From Paraburkholderia caffeinitolerans (GTDB taxonomy: Bacteria > Pseudomonadota > Gammaproteobacteria > Burkholderiales > Burkholderiaceae): a stretch of DNA of 64,000 nucleotides. Of this stretch, positions 57,721 through 64,000 are shown piece by piece. The position numbers and the translations under genes are program-made. The DNA lies in contig NZ_CADIKL010000009.1 in the NCBI RefSeq assembly GCF_902859945.1, positions 177,175-241,174 on the forward strand. Reading direction: 5' to 3'. The notes below the pieces were generated by a model. It saw nothing but the letters and a program-made list of their open reading frames with translations. It made no database searches and was not told the DNA's origin. Each line of letters starts with the position of its first letter. Within the stretch, counting starts at the first letter, position 1.

Positions 57721-58647
57721 ATGACGACCGGCTTTTTCTCGCATCCCGACTGCCTGCTGCATGAAATGGGCGAGTGGCATCCCGAATGCCCCGCGCGCCT
57801 GCAGGCGATCGAAGACCAACTCATTGCGAGCCGCATCGATGCGCTGATCGAGCGCGACGATTCCGCGCCGCTCGCTGTGGATGCCGCGCTTCTGCGCGTG
57901 CACACTCAGGCGCATCTCGACTATTTGCGCGAGCTCTCGCCGCAGGAAGGCTACGCGGCGATCGACCCCGACACGTCGATGAACCCCCACACGTTGCAGG
58001 CGGCGTTGCGCGCGGCGGGCGTGGCCGTGGCCGCAACCGACGCCGTGATCGAGGGCCGCTACGAGAACGCGTTTTGCAGCGTGCGCCCGCCCGGCCATCA
58101 CGCCGAGCCCGCGCGCGCCATGGGCTTTTGCTTTTTCAACAACGTCGCGGTTGCGGCGCGCCATGCGCTTGATGTGCATGGCCTCTCGCGCGTCGCGATC
58201 GTCGACTTTGATGTGCATCATGGAAACGGCACGGAGGCCGCGTTTGCGGGCGATTCGCGCGTGCTCATGTGCAGCATCTTCCAGCACCCGTTCTATCCGT
58301 TCTCGGGCGCGGACAACCAGGCGCCGAACATGGTCAACGTACCGATGCCGGCGCGCAGCAAGGGCATGGACGTGCGCGAGGCGATCGACATCATGTGGCT
58401 GCCGCGCCTGCACGAGTTCAAGCCGGAGATGGTGTTCGTCTCGGCGGGTTTCGATGCGCACCGCGAGGACGATCTCGGCAACCTGGGCCTCGTCGAGGAC
58501 GACTACGCGTGGATCACCGAACAGATCCGCGAGGTCGCGAAACGCCACGCGAAGGGGCGCATCGTGAGCTGTCTGGAAGGTGGCTACAACTTGTCGGCGC
58601 TGGGGCGCAGCGTGGTGGCGCATCTGCGCGCGCTGGCCGATATCTGA
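57721..58647 (+). CDS. Histone deacetylase family (AcuC/APAH-like) deacetylase
   Basis: Zinc deacetylase of 308 residues. RPPGHHAEPARAMGFCFFNN holds the active-site His126-His127, VDFDVHHGNGT holds zinc ligands Asp164 and His166, and SAGFDAHREDD holds the third ligand Asp245; EGGYNLSAL carries the tyrosine. The start at 57721 (MTTGFFSHPDC) suits the family; ATG at 57661 would add 20 residues and is possible. Substrate unknown; relatives act on acetylpolyamines or acetyl-lysine. Confidence 0.87.
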   Translation: MTTGFFSHPDCLLHEMGEWHPECPARLQAIEDQLIASRIDALIERDDSAPLAVDAALLRVHTQAHLDYLRELSPQEGYAAIDPDTSMNPHTLQAALRAAGVAVAATDAVIEGRYENAFCSVRPPGHHAEPARAMGFCFFNNVAVAARHALDVHGLSRVAIVDFDVHHGNGTEAAFAGDSRVLMCSIFQHPFYPFSGADNQAPNMVNVPMPARSKGMDVREAIDIMWLPRLHEFKPEMVFVSAGFDAHREDDLGNLGLVEDDYAWITEQIREVAKRHAKGRIVSCLEGGYNLSALGRSVVAHLRALADI

Positions 58648-58723
58648 GCGAGGCGGCCGCCGCCGTTTCCCGAATCCCGCGCGGTCGCATCGGGCCCGCC
58701 TACGTTAGAAGGAGCCGTGCATC

Positions 58724-59542
58724 ATGAGTGCCGCAGGCGTTTCGTCTTCATCGTCTTCCTCTGCCGATGCCGCGTCGCTCGTCGACGTCGCGCACGACGC
58801 GTATGGCGTGCCCGGCGTCGTGCGTCTCACGTTGAACCGGCCTGATGCATTTAACGCGCTTTCCGAAGCGCTCATTGACACGTTGCAGGCGCAATTGGCC
58901 TCAATCGCGAAGTCGGATGCGCGCGTCGTGGTGATTGCAGCGGCGGGCCGCGCGTTCTGCGCCGGTCACGATCTGCGGGAAATGCGCGCAGCGCCTTCGC
59001 TCGATTACTACAAGCGGCTCTTCGCGCGCTGCTCGAAGATGATGCTCGCGATCCAGTCGATGCCGCAGCCCGTGATCGCGCGCGTGCAGGGCGTCGCGAC
59101 GGCGGCGGGCTGCCAGCTCGTCGCGATGTGCGATCTCGCCGTGGCCGCCGAATCGGCGCGTTTCGCGGTGTCGGGCATCAACCTCGGGTTGTTCTGCTCG
59201 ACGCCGGCGGTGCCGCTCACGCGCAACGTCTCGCGCAAGGCCGCGTTCGAGATGCTGATGACGGGCGAATTCATCGACGCTCAGAGGGCCTTGAGCGAAG
59301 GGCTCGTGAACCGCGTGGTCGCTGCGGAAGAACTCGATGCTGCCGTGACCGCGCTTGCCGCGAGCATTTGTGCGAAGCCGCGCGAGGCGGTGGCGGCGGG
59401 CAAGGGGCTGTTTTACCGGCAACTGGAGATGGGTGTCGAGGCCGCGTATCAACTAGCCGGGCAGACCATGGCCTGCAACATGATGACCGACCCGGCGCTC
59501 GACGGCGTGCAGGCGTTTATCGAGAAGCGTTCGGGCAAGTAG
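58724..59542 (+). CDS. Crotonase-fold protein (enoyl-CoA hydratase-like, ECHDC3 type)
   Basis: CoA-ester-binding protein of 272 residues with AGAAGGAG eight bases upstream. RLTLNRPDAFNALSEAL and AAAGRAFCAGHDLREM form the oxyanion-hole and CoA region. In GVATAAGCQLVAMCDLAVA, Gln131 takes the place of the first catalytic Glu of hydratases, and Gly151 (FAVSGINLGLF) the place of the second. So classical hydratase activity is unlikely; the GLFCSTP segment matches the ECHDC3-like subgroup. The N-terminus has a Ser run. Follows the deacetylase gene by 76 bases. Confidence 0.85.
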   Translation: MSAAGVSSSSSSSADAASLVDVAHDAYGVPGVVRLTLNRPDAFNALSEALIDTLQAQLASIAKSDARVVVIAAAGRAFCAGHDLREMRAAPSLDYYKRLFARCSKMMLAIQSMPQPVIARVQGVATAAGCQLVAMCDLAVAAESARFAVSGINLGLFCSTPAVPLTRNVSRKAAFEMLMTGEFIDAQRALSEGLVNRVVAAEELDAAVTALAASICAKPREAVAAGKGLFYRQLEMGVEAAYQLAGQTMACNMMTDPALDGVQAFIEKRSGK

Positions 59543-59546
59543 GCGT

Positions 59547-59564
59547 GGGCGCGGCCCCGCGCCC
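59547..59564. terminator. GC hairpin between convergent genes
   Basis: GGGCGCGG and CCGCGCCC meet almost head to head between the crotonase and hydrolase stops. It lacks a T-run, so it is at best a weak terminator. Confidence 0.4.
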
Positions 59565-59577
59565 GTTCGCGTGACCG

Positions 59578-60483
59578 TCAGCAGTGGCGGTCGATCCAAT
59601 CCATCATTGCGCCGATCACGCGTTCGCGGTCGAGATCGTTGAGCGTCTCGTGATAACTGCCTTCGTAGAGCGTGAGGGTCCGGTCGGGCGACCCCACCTG
59701 CGCGCCGAACGCGCGGCTGCCTTCGGGCTCCGTGAGCTTGTCCGCAGTGCCATGCCAGATCAGCACTGGCATGCGCAAGTTCGCGCGGCCCGCCTCGATG
59801 CGCTTCATCGCTTCGAGCAACTCGGCGCCCGTGCGCGCGGGAATCGCGCCGTGGTGAACTAGCGGATCGGCGCGGTTTGCCGCGACCACAGCGGCGTCGC
59901 GCGCGAGCAGGGCCGCGTCGATCTTCATGGCGGGAAAGCTCGGCCAGACCGCGCTCATCACCCGGCTCGCGGCGATCATCCAGTTCGGCACGTCGCGGCC
60001 CGGCGCGAGCGCTGCGCTGGAAAGCAGCAGGCCCGCGAACGGGACGTCCGTGCGCGGGGCGCGCTCGATCGCATAGAGCGCGGCAATCGCGCCGCCCATG
60101 CTATGACCCATCAGGAAGAGCGGCGTCTTGCGAGCGCGGCATTGTGCGGCCGCATGCTCGACTAGCGCCTCGGCATCGTCGAGATAATCGTCGAAGCGGG
60201 TGACCCATGCGCGGCGTCCGCCCGCGTGTCCATGCCCACGAAGATCGATCGCATAGACGTCGATGCCCGCCGTGTTCAGGCGCGCCGCGAGCGCCGCATA
60301 GCGGCCCGCATGCTCGGCGAGGCCGTGCACGAGTGCAATGGCCGCGCGTGGCTCGGCGGTTGGGGCGTACCAGGCGTAGAGCGGCAACTCGGTGCCGTCG
60401 CGGGCGCGCAGCGTTGTGCGCTGCGGCGGGGCATTGGCCGCCGATGCTGCGCGTGCCGCATCCCTGGGTTGGGTTGTCTCCAT
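59578..60483 (-). CDS. Alpha/beta hydrolase (monoacylglycerol lipase-like, Hydrolase_4)
   Basis: Serine hydrolase of 301 residues. ALVHGLAEHAGRYAALAARL and AIDLRGHGHAGGRR are typical of lysophospholipase/monoglyceride lipases; the nucleophile is Ser128 in GHSMGGAIA, with the acid in WHGTADKLTE and the His in EGSYHETLND. No signal peptide. Natural substrate unknown. Convergent with the crotonase gene, divergent from metN. Confidence 0.85.
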   Translation of the reverse strand: METTQPRDAARAASAANAPPQRTTLRARDGTELPLYAWYAPTAEPRAAIALVHGLAEHAGRYAALAARLNTAGIDVYAIDLRGHGHAGGRRAWVTRFDDYLDDAEALVEHAAAQCRARKTPLFLMGHSMGGAIAALYAIERAPRTDVPFAGLLLSSAALAPGRDVPNWMIAASRVMSAVWPSFPAMKIDAALLARDAAVVAANRADPLVHHGAIPARTGAELLEAMKRIEAGRANLRMPVLIWHGTADKLTEPEGSRAFGAQVGSPDRTLTLYEGSYHETLNDLDRERVIGAMMDWIDRHC

Positions 60484-60762
60484 CGTCGATGCTCTCCCTG
60501 CTATTTATTGATTTCGTGCTGAACGGTCGGCAGAGGGTAGCACCCGATTTCGGGCATGACGCAGCAATCCTCCTCTAATACTCCAGAGTTATGAAAGTAT
60601 CGGAAATGATTATTAATAGGAATTTGCCCACCAGGGTAAAATGTCGAGCTAATTCCAGTCCATCAAGCGGCGGCTGTCTGCCGGCGCGACGCGTCTTGAG
60701 CGATTGAAAGATCGCGGCACAGGCAACGCGGCGCGCGGCACATCCGCCGTTTCGTTTTTTTC

Positions 60763-61797
60763 ATGATCGAAATTCGAAACGTTTCCCAGCGCTTCGCCGG
60801 CCCACAAGGCTGGATCGAGGCGCTGCACAACGTCAATCTGACGGTTCCGCCGGGGGAAGTGTTCGGCATCATCGGGCGCAGCGGCGCGGGCAAGAGCACG
60901 CTCGTACGCACCATCAATCTGCTCACGCGGCCCACCGAAGGCGACATCGTCGTCAACGGGCGCACGCTCACGTCGCTCTCCAGCGCGGATTTGCGCGAGG
61001 CGCGCCGTGAGATCGGCATGATCTTCCAGCATTTCAATCTGCTCTCGTCGCGCACGGTGTTCGACAACGTCGCGCTGCCGCTCGAACTCGCGGGCATGAA
61101 GCGTCCGCAGATCGAGGAGGCGGTGCTGCCGCTGCTCGAACTCGTCGGCCTCTCCGCACAGAAAGACCGCTATCCGTCGCAGATCAGCGGCGGCCAGAAG
61201 CAGCGCGTGGGCATCGCGCGCGCGCTCGCGAGCAAGCCCAAGGTGCTGCTTTCGGACGAGGCGACTTCCGCTCTCGACCCGGAAACCACGCGGGCGATTC
61301 TCGACTTATTGCGCAAGATCAATCGCGAGCTGAATCTGACCATCGTGATGATCACGCACCAGATGGAAGTGATCAAACAGGTCTGCGACCGCGTGGCCGT
61401 GCTCGATGCGGGCCGTGTCGTGGAAACCGGTCCCGTGATTGACGTGTTCCTGCAGCCGCGTCATGAAGTCACGCGCGCGCTGCTCGGCGACGTGATCGCA
61501 CAGGAGCTGCCGCCCGCGCTCAAGGCGCGCGTGGCCGAGCGACTCGCGAAGGGCAGCGGGCATCTGCTGCGTCTGGCCTTCACGGGCACGGGCGTCGATC
61601 AGCCGGTGCTCTCGGAGACGATCCGCCGTTTCGAGCTCGATTTCAACATCCTGCACGGCCAGATCGACGAGATCCAGGGGCAGGCGTTCGGCTCGCTCGC
61701 GGTGCTCGCGGGCGGCGATCCGGTGAAGGTCGCGCAGGCGATCGCGTGGCTGCGCGAGCAGGGTGTGGTGGTGGAGGAGCTGTCTCATGTGGACTGA
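60763..61797 (+). CDS. metN: Methionine ABC transporter ATP-binding protein
   Basis: ATPase (344 residues) of the D/L-methionine importer MetNIQ. Walker [10 protein letters not shown] at about 38-46, signature [14 protein letters not shown], Walker [12 protein letters not shown], and a C-terminal ACT-like NIL domain (about 265-344) that senses methionine in homologues. The metI ATG overlaps its last 11 bases. A possible -10, TAAAAT, is at 60637-60642; I saw no SAM riboswitch upstream. Confidence 0.94.
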   Translation: MIEIRNVSQRFAGPQGWIEALHNVNLTVPPGEVFGIIGRSGAGKSTLVRTINLLTRPTEGDIVVNGRTLTSLSSADLREARREIGMIFQHFNLLSSRTVFDNVALPLELAGMKRPQIEEAVLPLLELVGLSAQKDRYPSQISGGQKQRVGIARALASKPKVLLSDEATSALDPETTRAILDLLRKINRELNLTIVMITHQMEVIKQVCDRVAVLDAGRVVETGPVIDVFLQPRHEVTRALLGDVIAQELPPALKARVAERLAKGSGHLLRLAFTGTGVDQPVLSETIRRFELDFNILHGQIDEIQGQAFGSLAVLAGGDPVKVAQAIAWLREQGVVVEELSHVD

Positions 61798-62440
61798 AAT
61801 GTTCGATATGTTCGTCCAGTCGTTCTGGGAGACGCTCGTCATGGTGGGCATTTCCGGCGTGGTGGGCGCGGCCATCGGCCTGCCGCTCGGCGTGCTGCTC
61901 TATTTGACCGACCGCGACGGCGTGCTGCAGAACCTCGCCGTCAATCGCGCGATGGGCGGGATCGTCAACGCCGTGCGCTCGACGCCGTTCATCATCCTGC
62001 TGGTTGCCGTGATTCCGTTCACGCGCGTCGTGGTGGGCTCGTCGATCGGCACTGCGGCCGCCATCGTGCCGCTCACCATTTCCGCCGCGCCGTTTATCGC
62101 GCGTCTCGTGGAAACCGCGCTGCGCGAAGTCGATCGCGGTCTCATCGAAGCCGCCCAGGCCATGGGCGCGAGCACGCACCAGATCGTCTTCAAGGTGCTG
62201 CTGCCTGAGTCGTTGCCGGGCGTGGTGGCTGGCTTGACCATCACGTTCATCTCGCTCGTCGGTTATTCGGCAATGGCGGGCGCGATCGGCGGCGGCGGTC
62301 TCGGCGACCTGGGCATCCGTTACGGGTATCAGCGCTTCGAGCCCGAAGTCATGCTGATCGTCGTCGTGATCCTGATCGTGTTCGTGCAGCTCGTGCAGTC
62401 GTTCGGCGACTGGCTCGTGCGGCGCTTGAGCCATAAATAA
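61787..62440 (+). CDS. metI: Methionine ABC transporter permease
   Basis: Inner-membrane permease (217 residues) with five hydrophobic helices. The EAA loop contacting MetN is [28 protein letters not shown] at 61787 has GGAGGAG nine bases upstream and overlaps metN, so translation is coupled. Confidence 0.93.
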   Translation: MWTEMFDMFVQSFWETLVMVGISGVVGAAIGLPLGVLLYLTDRDGVLQNLAVNRAMGGIVNAVRSTPFIILLVAVIPFTRVVVGSSIGTAAAIVPLTISAAPFIARLVETALREVDRGLIEAAQAMGASTHQIVFKVLLPESLPGVVAGLTITFISLVGYSAMAGAIGGGGLGDLGIRYGYQRFEPEVMLIVVVILIVFVQLVQSFGDWLVRRLSHK

Positions 62441-62480
62441 GCAGTCCTTCGATAATTTTCACTCAGGACAAAGGTTGGGT

Positions 62481-63290
62481 ATGCAACGTCGTTTCATGAT
62501 CCGGCTGGCGGCTGCGCTTGGTGCGGCTTCGATCGCCGCGCCGCTGTTCGCGCCGCTCACGGCGCACGCCGACGAGACCATCAAGGTGGGCGTGACGGGC
62601 GGCCCGCACGAGCAGGTGATGGAAGTGGTGAAGCAGGTTGCGGCGAAGAACGGACTCACGATCAAGATCGTCGAGTTCTCCGACTACGTGCAGCCGAACG
62701 CGGCGCTCGCGAGCGGCGACCTCGATGCGAACAGCTATCAGCACGAGCCGTATCTCGACGCGCAGGTGAAGGATCGTGGCTACAAGCTCATCAAGCTCGC
62801 CGACACGGTTACGTTCCCGATGGGCATCTACTCGAAGAAGATCAAGACGCTCGCTGAACTCAAGTCCGGTGCACGCATTGCGGTTCCCAATGATCCGACC
62901 AATGGTGGCCGCGCGCTGCTGTTGCTGCAGAAACAGGGCCTCATCAAGTTGCGCGCCGATGCAGGTTTGAAGGCAACGCCGCGTGATATCGTCGAGAATC
63001 CCAGGAAGCTGAAGATCGTCGAACTCGACGCTGCACAGATTCCGCGCTCGCTCGACGACGTGGACGCCGCGGCGATCAACACGAACTTCGCGATGGAAGC
63101 GGGGCTCAAGCCGAAGCAGGACGCGATTGCGATCGAGGACCCGAAGGGGCCTTATGTGAACATCGTTGCGATCCGCGCTGCGGATCGCAACAAGCCGTGG
63201 GCCGCCAAGCTCGTGGCCGCATACCACTCGCCGGAAGTCAAGCAGTACGTCGAGCAGAAGTTTGGCGGGGCGGTGATTGCCGCGTGGTGA
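62481..63290 (+). CDS. metQ: Methionine ABC transporter substrate-binding protein
   Basis: Periplasmic binding protein of the NlpA family (269 residues). The ATG at 62481 is six bases after AAAGG. The leader ends PLTAHA before DETIKVGVTG and has no Cys, so this MetQ is predicted to be soluble periplasmic and not a lipoprotein. Conserved segments: SYQHEPYLDAQ, TVTFPMGIYSKKIKTL and VPNDPTNGGRALLLLQ. Confidence 0.93.
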   Translation: MQRRFMIRLAAALGAASIAAPLFAPLTAHADETIKVGVTGGPHEQVMEVVKQVAAKNGLTIKIVEFSDYVQPNAALASGDLDANSYQHEPYLDAQVKDRGYKLIKLADTVTFPMGIYSKKIKTLAELKSGARIAVPNDPTNGGRALLLLQKQGLIKLRADAGLKATPRDIVENPRKLKIVELDAAQIPRSLDDVDAAAINTNFAMEAGLKPKQDAIAIEDPKGPYVNIVAIRAADRNKPWAAKLVAAYHSPEVKQYVEQKFGGAVIAAW

Positions 63291-63380
63291 GTGCGTCAGG
63301 CAACGCCTGCGTAGTAGGCCTGGTTTGCGCTGTGGGGTAGTCGCCTGTATGGTGTTGGGTTAGGTAGAGAATTCGGTTGG

Positions 63381-63410
63381 AAAAGCCCGGGCTTGATGTC
63401 CGGGTTTTTT
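63381..63410 (+). terminator. Intrinsic terminator of metNIQ
   Basis: CCCGG and CCGGG pair around a nine-base loop, followed by TTTTTT, 95 bases after metQ. Confidence 0.7.
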
Positions 63411-63537
63411 CCGACATAAAATCGCACGATCGTTCGCAATATGGGATAGCCGCCAGACCAGAAATGGGTAAGCGGGGTCAGAAGCGGACCGTGCGGGAAA
63501 TGTGCTGGCGGGTGGGTGCGAGCGGGAACGCTATCGC

Positions 63538-63543
63538 TATAAT
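63538..63543 (+). promoter_or_regulatory. etfB promoter -10
   Basis: A consensus TATAAT lies 40 bases before the etfB ATG. No consensus -35 is visible at 16-18 bases upstream. Confidence 0.55.
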
Positions 63544-63583
63544 GTCCGCCAGGTTGACGTATTCGTAACTTCGGAGCATGTGA

Positions 63584-64000
63584 ATGAAAGTCCTTGTGCC
63601 AGTCAAGCGCGTAGTCGATTACAACGTCAAGGTTCGTGTGAAGTCGGATGGCACGGGCGTCGACATCGCTAACGTGAAAATGTCGATGAACCCGTTCGAC
63701 GAAATCGCTGTTGAAGAAGCGGTTCGTCTGAAGGAAGCCGGTGTGGCGACGGAAGTGATCGCCGTGTCCGCTGGTGTTGCGCAAGCGCAGGAAACGCTGC
63801 GCACGGCGCTGGCGATCGGCGCAGACCGCGCGATCCTCATCGAGTCGAATGAAGACCTGCAGCCGCTGGCTGTCGCGAAGCTTTTGAAAGCCCTCGTCGA
63901 CAAGGAGCAGCCGCAACTGGTGATCCTCGGCAAGCAGGCCATCGACGACGATTCGAACCAGACCGGCCAGATGCTCGCCGCGCTGGCGAACCTGCCGCAA
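63584..64000 (+). CDS. etfB: Electron transfer flavoprotein beta subunit, 3' end outside window
   Basis: First 139 residues of the ETF beta subunit, which with EtfA carries electrons from acyl-CoA dehydrogenases to the quinone pool. [37 protein letters not shown] and [19 protein letters not shown] (AMP/FAD site) are characteristic. GGAG precedes the ATG by seven bases. etfA is expected beyond the right edge. Confidence 0.94.
   Translation, partial: MKVLVPVKRVVDYNVKVRVKSDGTGVDIANVKMSMNPFDEIAVEEAVRLKEAGVATEVIAVSAGVAQAQETLRTALAIGADRAILIESNEDLQPLAVAKLLKALVDKEQPQLVILGKQAIDDDSNQTGQMLAALANLPQ

Noticed and set aside
60484..60762. SAM-type riboswitch upstream of metN
   Set aside because: I looked for SAM-I and SAM-II conserved elements on the plus strand and saw none; the region is AT-rich with at most a -10-like sequence.
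63377..63568. 63-codon ORF upstream of etfB
   Set aside because: It spans the metNIQ terminator and the etfB -10; no ribosome-binding site or domain.

Overview
The window is a high-GC chromosomal segment that looks like a betaproteobacterium of the family Burkholderiaceae, most likely the Paraburkholderia/Burkholderia/Caballeronia group. The evidence is the gene order ssrA-gph-ubiG-ompA-gyrA, the serC-pheA-hisC-tyrA-aroA-cmk-rpsA-ihfB block, a tmRNA with the tag ANDDTFALAA, a soluble NAD-linked formate dehydrogenase with its ModE-like regulator, and several families common in this group (DUF4136, DUF2968, DUF2059). I see no rRNA, tRNA, insertion sequence, prophage, CRISPR array or clear pseudogene. 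The species is an inference.

Left part (1-33 kb). The 5' end holds most of pepN (minus strand, 3' end cut off), a DUF4136 lipoprotein and a TMEM165/GDT1-type manganese exporter behind a yybP-ykoY riboswitch. Next is a purine-catabolic run on the minus strand, xdhA-xdhB-xdhC-adenine deaminase-guanine deaminase, which funnels adenine and guanine to urate. It is followed by dsbB, an amidase, a CPA2 antiporter, a class I glutamine amidotransferase, DUF2968, an unrecognised membrane protein, a GNAT enzyme and a TPR-glycosyltransferase. A zinc-efflux pair (an ArsR/SmtB-type repressor and a His-rich CDF transporter) with an evident 12-2-12 operator comes next. After an FAD monooxygenase come the fdsGBAD operon (without fdsC) and divergent fdsR.

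Middle (33-50 kb). A small secreted protein and ssrA (tmRNA) precede gph, ubiG and an OmpA-like protein. A 588-base gap with promoters and an orphan terminator separates ompA from gyrA. Then follow a DUF2059 gene and the mixed-function block serC-pheA-hisC-tyrA-aroA-cmk-rpsA-ihfB (serine, aromatic amino acids, nucleotide and translation functions).

Right part (49-64 kb). lapA-lapB (lipopolysaccharide assembly control) lead into ugd-rfaE-rfaD (UDP-glucuronate and the heptose precursor for LPS). They are followed by a helix-hairpin-helix protein, cysM, mltB, an HDAC-family deacetylase, a crotonase-fold protein lacking both catalytic glutamates, an alpha/beta hydrolase, the metNIQ methionine importer and the start of etfB.

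Most of the window is housekeeping. The best leads are regulatory (the Mn riboswitch, the SmtB-type operator, paired palindromes at fdsG/fdsR, and a possible small RNA between ompA and gyrA) and a few atypical proteins. I did not find a convincing new defence or mobile system.
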